A DNA stretch of 64,000 nucleotides from NCBI RefSeq assembly GCF_030323265.1, contig NZ_CP104992.1, positions 2,703,501-2,767,500 on the forward strand. The letters are read 5' to 3'. The first letter of the stretch is position 1. Every line of letters starts with the position of its first letter. Shown piece after piece: positions 46,537 to 56,324 of the stretch. The DNA comes from Terrirhizobium terrae (lineage in GTDB: Bacteria > Pseudomonadota > Alphaproteobacteria > Rhizobiales > Rhizobiaceae). The notes beneath the pieces were generated by a model. It was not told where the DNA came from and ran no database searches. It saw only the letters and a program-made list of their open reading frames with translations. The position numbers were made by a program, and so were the translations under genes.

Positions 46537-47253
46537 TCAGAACCGCACGGTCGAAACCACCTGTGCAGGCGCGATACCCGGTGCCGCCCGACGGATCGCC
46601 CGCATCGTCCGCACGCCCTGTTGCGTGACCGAAAGCGTAGTGCTGCCGGGAACGGCAAGCTCGATCTGGGCGAGATGCTGGTCGCTGACCTTCTCGGCCG
46701 CGCAAGCGCCTTGGCTGTCCCAGAGGTTTTTCGCGATGCCGCTGCCGACCGCCCAGGTGATCGTGCCGCCCGCAACATCGTCCTTGTCGACCTGGTTTGC
46801 CGCGACCAGCCCCCGGATGGCCTCGCCCAGAATGACCGCCGAATCCTCGAATGTCACATCCTTGAGCCGGTCATATTCGGCATTACTCTGGCCATCGACG
46901 ATGCAGTGGCGGGCGGTGAACAGCCAGTCGTGGATCATATAGGCAGGCGCATAGCCCCACGGGTTGAACCCCTTGAACACCTGCGCGACCCGCGGGATCG
47001 AGCCGCCATCGGTATACATCACGCCGGGCCGGATCACCTTGCCGGCGCCGTTGCCAGGCCGGGTGAAGGTCAAAGGAGCGGCGGGATCCGGCACGAAGAC
47101 GAATTGCCCGTCGCCGCTCCCCGTGGTTCCGGGCCCGACCCACATGACGATCAGGCTGCCGGTAAAGCCGCCCGGCTTCAGGCTGTCATAATCGATGCTG
47201 ACGCAGGCTGAGAGAAGGAGCGCGGAGGCGCAGGCCAAAACCCGCCGCGTCAT
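46537..47253 (-). CDS. Lipoprotein with DUF1353-like domain
   Basis: About 238 residues. The signal ends in a lipobox LLLSACVS, so the mature protein would be lipid-anchored. The body contains VMYTDGGSIPRVAQVFKGFN and YAPAYMIHDWLFTARHCIVD, close to the DUF1353 pattern (T-D-G-x-S-I-P and A-x-x-I-H-D-W-L). I place the start at 47253 (MTRRVLACASALL), where the signal begins. Some DUF1353 proteins occur in phage tail modules, but no phage genes are nearby. Function unknown. Confidence 0.72.
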   Translation of the reverse strand: MTRRVLACASALLLSACVSIDYDSLKPGGFTGSLIVMWVGPGTTGSGDGQFVFVPDPAAPLTFTRPGNGAGKVIRPGVMYTDGGSIPRVAQVFKGFNPWGYAPAYMIHDWLFTARHCIVDGQSNAEYDRLKDVTFEDSAVILGEAIRGLVAANQVDKDDVAGGTITWAVGSGIAKNLWDSQGACAAEKVSDQHLAQIELAVPGSTTLSVTQQGVRTMRAIRRAAPGIAPAQVVSTVRF

Positions 47254-47440
47254 TGGAGATCTTCGACACCTGCCCGACGTCGCGTCACCCGTCCACCCAC
47301 ATTCCATCGTTGCGGCATGCATGATCGGCCCCTATTCATCCCGGTGCAAATCTTGCTCAACGAAAACGCGAGGTCAATACGCTGATCGGCACGCAAAAGG
47401 AGTGTCGGATCGGGGTAGAGCAGGCGAGAAGCAGCCATGG

Positions 47441-47476
47441 AAAAAGCCGCCCGCGAAAAATCTCGCGGACGGCTTT
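47441..47476 (-). terminator. Terminator of the outer-membrane protein gene
   Basis: On the minus strand, AAAGCCGTCCGCGAG pairs with the CGCGGGCGGCTTT arm and is followed by TTTCC. It lies 28 bp after the stop codon at 47504. Confidence 0.75.
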
Positions 47477-47503
47477 CCTCGTGCCTGAAACAGGCGCTGT
47501 TCC

Positions 47504-48133
47504 TTAGAACTTCACACCCACGCCAACCTGGATGACGTGCTGGTCGAGGTCGAAATCGGCACCGCTGAGGTTGCCGTCGCCATAGTCGTTGTAGCGATAT
47601 TCGAGGCGGCCGAAGACGTTGTCGGTGAAGGCGTGGTCGACGCCGGCGCCGATCGTCCAGCCATGCAGCGTGTCGTCGTCATCGGCGCCCGGCGCGTTGA
47701 GGTCGACATTGGTGGCGGTGTAACCACCGGCTGCGAAGATCAGGGTGCGGTCGAAGGCGTAACCGACACGGCCACGAACCGAACCGGAGAAGCCGTTTTC
47801 GACGGAAACGCCGCCGCCATAATTGGCATCGCCCCAGTCGTAGTTGGCGTCGCCTTCGATACCGGCGACGAAGCCGCTGGAGAACTGCCAGTTATAGCCG
47901 ACGAAGGCGCCGAGCCTCCAGCCGTCAAAATTGTCGTCGCTGAAACCTTCCAGATCGCCATTGCCCCAGCCATAGCCTGTATGGGCACCGATATAGGCGC
48001 CATCCCAGGTGAAGGGCGGCGTGGTTTCCACGGCGACCGGCGCCGTCGGGATCTGCTCGACCGCATCCGCTGCGAATACTGCGGTCGACGCCGTCATGGC
48101 GACAGTGGTGGCGAGAATGAAAAGACCCTTCAT
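47504..48133 (-). CDS. Outer-membrane beta-barrel protein, Omp25/RopB-like
   Basis: A 209-residue protein with a Sec signal (MKGLFILATTVAMTASTAVFA). The mature part has alternating aromatic/Gly strands such as WDGAYIGAHTGYGWGNGDL and FDGWRLGAFVGYNWQFSSGF and ends in the outer-membrane signature VIQVGVGVKF with terminal Phe. This matches the Brucella Omp25/Omp31 and rhizobial RopB/AopB group of eight-stranded barrels. Such genes are often controlled by the envelope response; the 260-bp upstream gap is AT-rich and may hold such sites. Confidence 0.9.
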   Translation of the reverse strand: MKGLFILATTVAMTASTAVFAADAVEQIPTAPVAVETTPPFTWDGAYIGAHTGYGWGNGDLEGFSDDNFDGWRLGAFVGYNWQFSSGFVAGIEGDANYDWGDANYGGGVSVENGFSGSVRGRVGYAFDRTLIFAAGGYTATNVDLNAPGADDDDTLHGWTIGAGVDHAFTDNVFGRLEYRYNDYGDGNLSGADFDLDQHVIQVGVGVKF

Positions 48134-48396
48134 GGGTGAACCTCCGTAGTGCGTGATGAAGGGTCATGTAGGAGCGATTGCTAAAAAGGCTGTAGTAAAA
48201 ATATCACATGCATAAAAATCGATCATGGATGGCCGAAATTCCTATCATTCCGCTTGTTTTTGCGGCGACCCCGGTGCAGCCGCGAAACTTGAGTCTTGCG
48301 TCGTTTTGCCGTTAGGAGATCGACTGCAATTTCGATTGGACCTTTCGCCGCCCGGCTGCAATGGATGGGTGGATTACTGCGCAGCGGGGAGGGCAC

Positions 48397-49781
48397 ATGG
48401 ATCAGCAGGCGGCGGGCGACAGACAGGCCCTCTGGACCGGGCGTCAGGGCCTCATGCTGGGGCTGATCTCCAGCGGCATCGGCCTGCATGCCTTCAACCA
48501 GTTTGCCATCGTCGCCGCCATGCCGCTGGCTGCGGCGGAGCTCGGCGGGCGCGACTGGTTCAGCTGGGTCTACAGTCTCTATTTCATCGGCTCGATTGCC
48601 GGCGGCACCACGGCCGCCTCGCTACGTGACCGGTTCGGCGTGCGCTTGAGCCTCGGCCTTGCCTCGCTGCTGTTTGCCGCCGGCGGGCTGGTCGCGCTTC
48701 TCGCACCTGCCTTCGGCTTCATCATCGCCGGCCGGCTGATGCAGGGTGTTGCCGACGGACTGATCGTGGCGATCTGCTACAGCCTCATCCCGGCCAATTT
48801 CCCTCGGCTCTGATCGCCCGTGTCTTTGCCGTGGAAGCGACCGTCTGGGCCGTCACCGCTCTGCTCGGGCCGCTGGTCGGCGGGCTGATTGCCGAGAGCA
48901 TTTCCTGGCGTGCCTCGTTCCTCGCGGTTGTCCCGCTGATTGCGGCGCTTGCGCTTTTCACTGCGCTTGCGCGGCCGAAGGTCGGCGGCGACGGAGCCGC
49001 CGCCTTCCCGCCACTGACCATCACGCTCTGCGTCGCCGCAGCCTTCGTCCTGGCGCTCTCGTCGGCAAGCAGCGATGCAGGCTGGCAGGCCGCAACCCTC
49101 GTCGCCGGGCTGGCAATCTTCATCATCGGCATCCGTCTCGATGGCCGCATCGGCGTGTCCCTGTTTCCCGCCGGCACGTTTCGGCGCGGCTCGGTGCTCG
49201 GCCGCGGCTTCCTTATCCTGTTCCTGATGTCGGCCAGCCATTCCGCCGGCAGCACCTATCTGGCGCTTCTGGTGCGCGAGGTCTTCGGTCTCGGGCCGGC
49301 GGCGGTCGGCTATGTCGTCGTCACCATGGCGGTCACCTGGAGTGCCGTCGCCATGGTCGCAAGCCGCATCGGTTCGCTCGCCCGTCGCCATGTGGTCATG
49401 CGGGCGGGGCCGCTGTTCCAGGTCTCGGGCTTTCTGGCGATCGCGGCCGCGATCGGCCTGCAATGGCTGCCGCTGGTGATCGCCGGCCAGATGCTGATCG
49501 GCACCGGCTTCGGGCTCGCCTGGGCAAACGTCAACAAGGCCGCCATGGAGGCGGCGGATGCGGGCGAACGCGACCGCGCCAGCGCGCTGCTCCCCACCAT
49601 GTCGACGGCAGGCTATGCGGTCGGTGCGGCCCTTTCCGGCACCATCGCCACCGCAACCGGGCTCTCGGCCAGCCTCGGCGCCGGCACGGCCGGCGACACC
49701 GCGACCTGGCTCTATGGCACGGCTGCCGTCGGCGCTCTGGTCAGCTTCATCCTCGGCTTCGGTGTGCGGCTGAAAGGGTGA
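48397..49781 (+). CDS. MFS transporter (frameshifted as sequenced)
   Basis: A drug/proton-type exporter with about 14 membrane spans. The first frame ends early at 48813 after GRLMQGVADGLIVAICYSLI. One extra C at 48801-48803 gives NFPSALIARVFAVEATVWAV, which joins the rest from 48815. The sequence DRFGVRLSLGLASLLFAAGG with a conserved D-R/G motif follows helix 2. The start at 48397 (MDQQAAGD) has GGGGAGGG before it. Repaired length about 461 residues. Substrate unknown. Confidence 0.85.
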
Positions 49782-49996
49782 TCGCGCGCGCTCCCGCCTA
49801 TCCGTGAGGCTCCTGGCACCTATCCCGATCGCGACATGGTTGCGTTTTTGGGGTGGACAAACCGGGCTTGCCGCTTAGTTTACGCCCCGTCGGAAACCTT
49901 CCGCCACCCATTCGTTTCGCCCGGCATATTTTTCGCCGCGGCCCTTCAGAAAGTTTAGTCGAGAATTTCATTTCATAGAGATAAGGCAGGTAGATC

Positions 49997-50910
49997 ATGG
50001 GATTAGCCCCACAGACGCGCTCGCTGGGTGAAGCGGCGAGACGAGAACCCTCCAAGCCCCAATCTGACTTCTGGCCGGTCAAGATCGGCTCTTCCCCCAT
50101 CCTGGACCCGCAGCGTCCGACCCTCCCGGCATCATCTTCATGACGACGCCCGAACTCCGTTCGATCGACGACGCCATGGATTGCTGCGGCCGCTATACGT
50201 TGCGCAACACCCAGCACCAGAGCATTGCCGGCCTGACACCGGACGGCAGTTCGATCTTTGCCGTACACAGCAATTTCGCCGGCAAGAACTTCGTTTCCGT
50301 GGGTGGTTTCGACCGCTTCGGCACGCCGATCGTCCCGACCGCGGACCAGCAGAAGATCCTGTTCAATTTCGTGCCAAAGGCCGAGAAGATCATCATCCTG
50401 GATGCCAAGAGCAAGACCGGCCCGCTCGGCGTGAAGCTCAACGGCACCAACCCGCGTGTCGCGGCCTATGCTTCCAACAAGGAAATGATCTTCGAATTCG
50501 GCTTCACCATTGCCGACGACAAGTGGTCCATCGATACGGACACCAGCGTCGAACTCGACTGGAAGGGCAATCTGAAGAAAGAGGTCTATGGCGTGAAGGG
50601 GCGTTACGATGCCTTCTCGGCCGGTGGCCGCATGGAACGCGCCGGCGGCGCGACGACACAGATATTCGAAGCGGCCTATAATGACGGCCGTTACGATGTC
50701 GGGGCCAAGCGGTCGCAGAGCGGCGCCAACAGCAACCTGGAAGTCAATGCCGGCATGAAGGTCGGCAGGAACGCCAGGCTCGGCGTCTACTGGAAGCCGA
50801 ATGTCCGTCCGCCGACCCAGGCGCCGCTGCCCAAGACCTTCTCGAAGGATGAAGTGGTTCCGTTCGAGGACTACAGCAATTTCGGGATTACCTTCAAAAT
50901 CGAAATCTGA
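49997..50910 (+). CDS. Orphan protein of unknown function (frameshifted as sequenced)
   Basis: ATG 49997 opens a frame MGLAPQTRSLGEAARREPSK that ends after 48 codons. One extra C at 50125-50127 joins it to the 50140-50910 frame through LPGIIFMTTPELRSIDDAMD. The product would be about 304 residues, beta-rich, with no signal or membrane helix, containing KAEKIIILDAKSKTGPLGVK and ending DYSNFGITFKIEI. I recognise no family. A purine-rich sequence lies upstream. Confidence 0.55.
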
Positions 50911-51000
50911 TGACCGGCCCGAGGGCGGCGCATTCGTCGCTGCCCTCAAACACTTTGACCGGCGGCCATTTTTTATGGTGGTGAAAAGGAGGATACGGCT

Positions 51001-51324
51001 ATCACTCTTCTCGTCCTGTACATCCTTCTCGCCCTTGCGCTGGTTGCCGGTGGGTCGCTCGGCGCGCGCCTGGCCCACGTCGCCGCCTGGAAGGGCGGCG
51101 TCATAGCGCTTTCCGCAGCGGTGCTGCAGGTGGTGGTTTCAGCGCTGCTCGATATCCATTCGGTCATCCTGCAGTGCCTCGTTTTTCTGTTGTTTGTCGG
51201 CCTCATCGGCGGTCGCTTCGGGCTGAAGCTGTCGGCCCGGCAGATGGGCCCGGTCGTGATCGGCAGCTTTCTCGCGTCGGCCATTGTCGCACTCGCCTAC
51301 ATGTACGCTCTGACCGAGCTTTAG
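51001..51324 (+). CDS. Small four-helix membrane protein with no ordinary start codon
   Basis: The frame 51001-51324 encodes about 108 residues with four membrane helices, starting ITLLVLYILLALALVAGGSL and ending ASAIVALAYMYALTEL. A perfect AAGGAGG lies 8 nt before the first codon, which is ATC rather than ATG. Either this is a rare ATC start, or a base error destroyed the ATG. An ATG at 51121 would lack the first helix. Function unknown; the stop overlaps the end of the convergent MocR gene. Confidence 0.5.
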   Translation: MTLLVLYILLALALVAGGSLGARLAHVAAWKGGVIALSAAVLQVVVSALLDIHSVILQCLVFLLFVGLIGGRFGLKLSARQMGPVVIGSFLASAIVALAYMYALTEL

Positions 51325-52751
51325 CGAAGCGCCTCCTTCAATGCCTCGAATATCCGCGGGTCCAGCGTCTGCGAAACGTTGAAGCGCATATGGCAATGCG
51401 CCGTCTGCGACAGGCTGAATGCATTGCCGGGCGCCAGCACGATATTGCGTTTGAGGCAGGCCCGCGCCAGTTCGGCCGCATCCTTTCCGTCGGGCAGCCG
51501 GCACCATAGAAACATGCCGGATTGCGGTTTCAGCACCGGCTCGATCCCGAGCGTTGCGAGCTTCCCAGTCACTTCCGCCATGGCTTTGGCAAGCCGCGCC
51601 CGCAGGCCTTCCATATGCTTGCGATAGCCGCCGTCGGAGAGTACGGCATGCACCAGTTCCTCCGTCAGATGCCCGCCGGCAAAGCTCGTGGCGATCTTCA
51701 GGTCCGTCAGTCCCTCGATCCAGTCCGGCCGCGCGGCGATGAAGCCGCAGCGCGCGGCGGCCGACAGCGTCTTCGAAAAGCTGCCGATATGGATGACCCG
51801 CTCCAGCCCGTCGAAGGCCGCAAGGCGAGGGGCGGCACCACTTGCCGCCGGGCTTTCGAAATCGGCAAAGATGTCGTCCTCGACGATCGTCAGGTCGAAT
51901 TCTTCCGCGATCTTCAGCACCCGATGGGCGGTGACGGGCGACAGCACGGCGCCGGTCGGATTGTGGATCGCCGAATTGGTGATGTAGAGCCGCGGACGGT
52001 GTTCGGAAACCGTCGCCGCGAAGGCCGCAAGATCCGGCCCGTTTGACGTATAGGGCACGCCGACGATCTTTGCCCGATGCGCCCGCAAAAGGGCGTGGAA
52101 ATTGAAATAGCAGGGATCGTCGACCAGAACAATATCGCCGGGCTCGATCAGAAAGCGGCAGAGAAGATCGATCGCCTGGGTGCCGGATTCCGTCAGCATG
52201 ATCTGCTCGGGTGACGCCTCCATGCCGCGCTCCGCCATCCGCCGCGAGATCAGGCGGCGCAGCGCGGCAAGTCCGAGTGGCGTTCCGTAATCGGCAAGCG
52301 CGGAAGCGTCCGCGCGGGACAGCATCCGCAGCGCCTTGCGCATCGCCTCCTCGGGCAGCCACGAGGGCGGCAGCCAGCCACAGCCGGGCTTGAAACTGTC
52401 TCCGCCGCTTTCCAGCGATTGCCGCGAGATCCAGAACGGATCGACCGCTCGATCGAGCTTCGGCCCGGCTTCTGCTGGAGAAAATGGCGCCGCCTGATTG
52501 GCCACATAAAAGCCCGAGCCCGGCCGCGACACGATCGCGCCCTCCGCCACCAGCCGCTCATAGGCATCGACCACCGTGGAGGTGGAAACGGCAAGCGTGG
52601 AGGCCAGCGACCGCACCGAAGGCAGTTTTGCTCCGGGCGTCAACGCCCGCCCGGCAATCCGCTGCCGAATGGTGCCCATCACCATCTCCGCCTTGGTGGC
52701 GTTAGAGCCGAGATCCATCAGTTGCTCCATCCGTATTGGCGTATGAGCCAT
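51321..52751 (-). CDS. MocR-family regulator (GntR-type HTH fused to a PLP aminotransferase fold)
   Basis: About 476 residues. The N-terminal winged helix contains PSVRSLASTLAVSTSTVVDA. The rest is a fold-type I aminotransferase domain with the PLP lysine in SFSKTLSAAARCGF and VDDPCYFNFHALLRAHRAKI near the cofactor. MocR proteins use PLP as a ligand sensor and usually act on a divergent gene, here the DMT exporter at 53014. I chose ATG 52751; the open frame continues upstream into a RIME element and looks non-coding. Confidence 0.9.
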   Translation of the reverse strand: MAHTPIRMEQLMDLGSNATKAEMVMGTIRQRIAGRALTPGAKLPSVRSLASTLAVSTSTVVDAYERLVAEGAIVSRPGSGFYVANQAAPFSPAEAGPKLDRAVDPFWISRQSLESGGDSFKPGCGWLPPSWLPEEAMRKALRMLSRADASALADYGTPLGLAALRRLISRRMAERGMEASPEQIMLTESGTQAIDLLCRFLIEPGDIVLVDDPCYFNFHALLRAHRAKIVGVPYTSNGPDLAAFAATVSEHRPRLYITNSAIHNPTGAVLSPVTAHRVLKIAEEFDLTIVEDDIFADFESPAASGAAPRLAAFDGLERVIHIGSFSKTLSAAARCGFIAARPDWIEGLTDLKIATSFAGGHLTEELVHAVLSDGGYRKHMEGLRARLAKAMAEVTGKLATLGIEPVLKPQSGMFLWCRLPDGKDAAELARACLKRNIVLAPGNAFSLSQTAHCHMRFNVSQTLDPRIFEALKEALR

Positions 52752-52781
52752 AACAGTTTGAGGAAATTGTACCAGACTGTT
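52752..52781. promoter_or_regulatory. Probable MocR operator
   Basis: AACAGTTTG (52752-52760) and CAGACTGTT (52773-52781) are inverted with one mismatch, a 30-bp dyad touching the MocR start codon. MocR regulators bind paired sites at their own promoter, so this is a good candidate for autoregulation and for control of the divergent exporter gene. Confidence 0.55.
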
Positions 52782-52835
52782 TCTGGCGAGGCCATGGGGG
52801 AGGGAGGATAAGGGGCGTGCGTCGGTCTCCCGATA

Positions 52836-52961
52836 ATCTCCCCCTTGTGGGGGAGATGTCACGAAAGTGACAGAGGGGGTGGCGCTGCAAACTCAACTGA
52901 TGAGGAGTGTGTGGAAACACCCCCTCTGCCCTGCCGGGCATCTCCCCCACAAGGGGGAGAT
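52836..52961. repeat. RIME-type palindrome between MocR and DMT genes
   Basis: ATCTCCCCCTTGTGGGGGAG begins the element, and CCCCCTCTGCCCTGCCGGGC with a closing CTCCCCCACAAGGGGGAGAT ends it. It lies between the divergent promoters and their genes, about 50 bp before the DMT start, and adds to the list of RIME copies at 13.0, 37.5 and 40.7 kb. Confidence 0.85.
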
Positions 52962-53013
52962 CAGCCAGACGCACCACCGGCCCACCTCGCCGACCAAAAC
53001 ACTGGAGCATACC

Positions 53014-53904
53014 ATGGACCGCGGACTGTCAGGCTGGATTAACGGCTTTATCGGCGTCCTGATCTTTTCCGGCTCGCTGCCGGCGACGCGCATGGCGGTG
53101 ATCGGCTTCGATCCACTGTTCCTGACGGTCGCGCGCGGCACGATCGCCGGCCTGCTGGCGCTCTGCCTTCTGATGCTCTTCCGCGAAAAGCGCCCCTCGG
53201 GGCGGGATATCGCGGCCCTTGCCGTCATCGCGCTCGGCGTCGTCGTCGGCTTTCCGCTGCTGACCGCCATCGCCCTGCAGCACATCACGTCCGCCCAGTC
53301 GATCGTCTATATCGGCCTCCTGCCGCTCTCGACCGCAATCTTCGGCGTGCTGCGCGGCGGCGAGCGACCGAAGCCCGCCTTCTGGCTCTTCGCCGTCATC
53401 GGCGCAGCCCTCGTTACCGGCTACGCGCTGGTGCGCGGCGGCGGCTCGGACGGCACGGAAGCAACCGTGCTCGGCCTGTCCCTCGGCGGCTGGCTGATGC
53501 TCGGCGCCATCGTCGCCTGCGGCTATGGCTATGCGGAGGGTGCGGCCCTGTCGAAACGCCTCGGCGGCTGGCAGGTCATCTGCTGGGCTCTGGTCATCGC
53601 GCTCCCGGTCATGCTGGTGGCGACCTTCGCCTTCATGCCGGCAAGCTTTGAAGGCGTCAGCGCCCCGGCCTATGCGGGCCTCGCCTATGTCTCGCTCTTC
53701 TCCATGCTGATCGGCTTCATCTTCTGGTATCGCGGCCTCTCCCAGGGCGGCACCGCCTCCGTCGGTCAGCTGCAGCTGCTGCAGCCCTTCTTCGGCCTGG
53801 CGCTCGCAGCCGTCCTGCTCGGCGAAACCGTGACACCCGCCATGTTCGCCGTCACCCTCGGCGTCATCGCCTGCGTCGCGGCGGCTAGGCGGTTTGCAAG
53901 GTAG
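53014..53904 (+). CDS. DMT-family transporter (EamA-type exporter)
   Basis: About 296 residues with ten transmembrane helices and two EamA repeats. The first contains VARGTIAGLLALCLLMLFRE; the second ends in WYRGLSQGGTASVGQLQLLQ and LALAAVLLGETVTPAM, typical of EamA domains. The start at 53014 has GGAG nearby. DMT proteins divergent from MocR regulators often export amino acids or related metabolites, which is the working guess here. Confidence 0.88.
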   Translation: MDRGLSGWINGFIGVLIFSGSLPATRMAVIGFDPLFLTVARGTIAGLLALCLLMLFREKRPSGRDIAALAVIALGVVVGFPLLTAIALQHITSAQSIVYIGLLPLSTAIFGVLRGGERPKPAFWLFAVIGAALVTGYALVRGGGSDGTEATVLGLSLGGWLMLGAIVACGYGYAEGAALSKRLGGWQVICWALVIALPVMLVATFAFMPASFEGVSAPAYAGLAYVSLFSMLIGFIFWYRGLSQGGTASVGQLQLLQPFFGLALAAVLLGETVTPAMFAVTLGVIACVAAARRFAR

Positions 53905-54010
53905 TATTGCCTCCTTGCGAGTCTTGACCGCCAGAATAAAAGAAACGGCGCGTCCCCAGTGTAGGGACGCACCGCTGCATCGCCCTTTGAAAGGGCCCCA
54001 AGATACACCT

Positions 54011-55018
54011 TTACAGCGTTGCACCCAGCTTGCGCAGGTCGGCGAGGACCGGGGCCTTGGGCAGCCAGATCTTGTCGTATTCGGAAATCACCTTGCCGGC
54101 GTCGGCAACCTGGACTTCCTTGACCGAGATCACCTTGCCGAACTCGTCGAGCAGCTTGGCCTCGTTCGCAACGGTGGCGTCGATCTGCGCGTCGAGCGCT
54201 TCCTTGGTGAGCTTGGTGATCAGCTCGCGGTCGGCGGAAGAGACGTCCTTCCACACGCGGCCGGAAGCGAGCGCCACGCAGGGCATGAAGATCGCGTTCA
54301 TCTTCAGCATTGTCTTCGACACCTTGTCGAAACGCTGGTTCCACGAGAGGTCGAGATCGGCTTCCAGTCCGTCCACCTGGCCGTTCGACATCGCGTCGAA
54401 CACCTGCGGCGTCGGGATCGGCGTCGGCGCCGCGCCCAGCAGCTGGTAAAAGTCGCGATAGGCCGGCGTCGTGTTGATGCGCAGCTTCATGCCGTTGAGA
54501 TCGTCGAGGCCTGCAATCTCCTTGGCGGTGAAGACGACGCGCATCGTGGTAATGCCCCAGGCGAGCCCCAGCGTGCCGGTTTCCTTCGGCAGCACGTCGA
54601 GCATCTTCATCGCCAGCGGATCGCGCACGAGCTTGGCCACCTTGGCGGTGGAATCGACCAGGTAGGGCGCGTTGATCGCCGCGATCGAGGGAATGCGCGA
54701 ACCGAGCTCGGCGGTCATGATCCAGCCGAAATCGAGCGAACCGGCCTGCATCTGCTGCAGCATCACGGCTTCCGTGCCGAGCTGGTTGGCCGGGAAGACG
54801 GCGAGATCGAGACGGCCCTTGGTTTCGGCCTTCAGCATCTCGCCCACCTTCAGCGCCGCATTGTTCCATGGGTGGCCGGGCGGGGTGGTGATGCCGAGGC
54901 GGAAGGTCTTTGCCTCCTGCGCGCGCAGCACGGTCGGCATGGAAAGCGTCGTCGCGGCAGCGGCACCCGCTGCGGCAAGCGTCGTGGTGCGAAGGAATGA
55001 TCTGCGGGAAATGGTCAT
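54011..55018 (-). CDS. dctP: TRAP transporter substrate-binding protein (DctP family)
   Basis: A 335-residue periplasmic binding protein. The N-terminus carries a twin-arginine-type leader (SRRSFLR, then a hydrophobic stretch ending LRA). The mature part includes GITTPPGHPWNNAALKVGEM and FPANQLGTEAVMLQQMQAGS, and the central segment LDDLNGMKLRINTTPAYRDF carries the conserved Arg that binds the carboxylate ligand. It is the last gene of a three-gene TRAP operon dctQ-dctM-dctP. The probable substrate is an organic acid. Confidence 0.92.
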   Translation of the reverse strand: MTISRRSFLRTTTLAAAGAAAATTLSMPTVLRAQEAKTFRLGITTPPGHPWNNAALKVGEMLKAETKGRLDLAVFPANQLGTEAVMLQQMQAGSLDFGWIMTAELGSRIPSIAAINAPYLVDSTAKVAKLVRDPLAMKMLDVLPKETGTLGLAWGITTMRVVFTAKEIAGLDDLNGMKLRINTTPAYRDFYQLLGAAPTPIPTPQVFDAMSNGQVDGLEADLDLSWNQRFDKVSKTMLKMNAIFMPCVALASGRVWKDVSSADRELITKLTKEALDAQIDATVANEAKLLDEFGKVISVKEVQVADAGKVISEYDKIWLPKAPVLADLRKLGATL

Positions 55019-55054
55019 TGTCTGTTCCTCTGGAGTTTATCGTTGTGATGGCAG

Positions 55055-56323
55055 TTACTTGACGAAGAAGGTGGAGATTGCCGGGAAGATCGAAAGCAGC
55101 ACCAGCAATCCGCATGCGGCAAAGAAGAAGGGCAGGGTGACGATGAACATCTTGCCGGGCTTTGCCCCCGTCACCGCCGAGGCGACGAAGAAGCAGAGGC
55201 CGACTGGCGGCGACAGGAAGCCGAGCACGAGATTGATGACGACGACCACGCCGAAATGAACCGGATCGATGCCGTAGACCTCGGTCGCGATCGGCAGGAG
55301 GATCGGCACCGTCATGATCAGTCCCGGCGCGCCGTCGATCACCGTGCCGATGATCAGCAGGATCACGTTGACCAGCAGCATGAAGGTGATCGGGTCGGAT
55401 GCGATCGTCTGCACCCATTCCGCCACCTTCTGCGGCACCATGCCGTAGACCAGAACCCAGGAAAACACCGCAGCCGCCGCCACCAGCAGCAGCACGACCG
55501 CAGAATAGATGCCGGCGCGCAAGAACATCTTCGGCAGTTGCGAGAAGGAAAGCTCGCCGATCCAGAACCGTCCGACCAGAACGGCGGCGACGACGCCGAC
55601 GGCGGCCGCTTCCGTCGGGTTGGCGATGCCGGCAAGGATCGAGCCGACGATGATGATCGGGATCGACAGCGTCGGCAGCGCGCCGAGAATGATTTTGCCC
55701 CGTTCGGTAAGCGTGCGCCGCTCGCCGCGCGGATAATCGTAGACGAACCAGCCCATGCCGGCGATGACGAGGCAGAAGATGATGGTCAGAAGCACGCCCG
55801 GCACCATGCCCGCCGCCAGCATGTCGCCCACCGGTACCTGCGCCAGAACCGAATAGACGACGAACATGATCGAGGGCGGAATGATCGGCCCCAGCATGCC
55901 GGCGTAAGCCGTCAGGCCTGCGGCAAATGTCTTGTCATAGCCCTTCTTCTCCATCTCGGGCACCATCATCTGCGCCATGATCGCCACCTGCGCGGTGGCA
56001 GAGCCGAGAATGGAGGAAACGAACATGTTGGCGATCAGGTTCACATAGGCAAGCCCGCCCTTCATCGCGCCGACCATGGCCATGGTCATGTCGATGATGC
56101 GCCGCGTGATGCCGCCGCCATTCATGACCTCGCCGATCAGCACGAAGAGCGGGATGGAGATCAGTCCGTAATTGTCCACTCCGCCGAACAGCTGCACCGG
56201 GAAGCTCTGGAAGAGAAGCACATTGCCGGTCGACCAGATGTAGATTGCGGCGGCGATACACAGGCAAAGTCCGATCGGCACCCCGACCAGCATGACGATC
56301 AGAAAGGCTGCGGTCGTCACCAT
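55055..56323 (-). CDS. dctM: TRAP transporter large permease (DctM family)
   Basis: A 422-residue inner-membrane protein with about twelve hydrophobic helices. IPLFVLIGEVMNGGGITRRI, then GMLGPIIPPSIMFVVYSVLA and the ending VHFGVVVVINLVLGFLSPPV are DctM landmarks. It starts immediately after dctQ (1 bp between the stop and start), so both permease subunits are translated together. It carries the Na+-driven transport path. Confidence 0.93.
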   Translation of the reverse strand: MVTTAAFLIVMLVGVPIGLCLCIAAAIYIWSTGNVLLFQSFPVQLFGGVDNYGLISIPLFVLIGEVMNGGGITRRIIDMTMAMVGAMKGGLAYVNLIANMFVSSILGSATAQVAIMAQMMVPEMEKKGYDKTFAAGLTAYAGMLGPIIPPSIMFVVYSVLAQVPVGDMLAAGMVPGVLLTIIFCLVIAGMGWFVYDYPRGERRTLTERGKIILGALPTLSIPIIIVGSILAGIANPTEAAAVGVVAAVLVGRFWIGELSFSQLPKMFLRAGIYSAVVLLLVAAAAVFSWVLVYGMVPQKVAEWVQTIASDPITFMLLVNVILLIIGTVIDGAPGLIMTVPILLPIATEVYGIDPVHFGVVVVINLVLGFLSPPVGLCFFVASAVTGAKPGKMFIVTLPFFFAACGLLVLLSIFPAISTFFVK

Positions 56324-56324
56324 C

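Noticed and set aside
49798..51078. 426-residue minus-strand open frame
   Set aside because: It covers the orphan gene at 49997-50910 and its flanks in antisense, has no domain, and crosses intergenic sequence.
52752..52862. Upstream start for the MocR gene
   Set aside because: The added residues come from the RIME and the operator; the usual MocR N-terminus begins near 52751 or 52730.
13041..52961. RIME copies considered as a CRISPR array
   Set aside because: Only four copies, kilobases apart, each self-palindromic over 125-180 bp, with no regular spacers and no cas genes.
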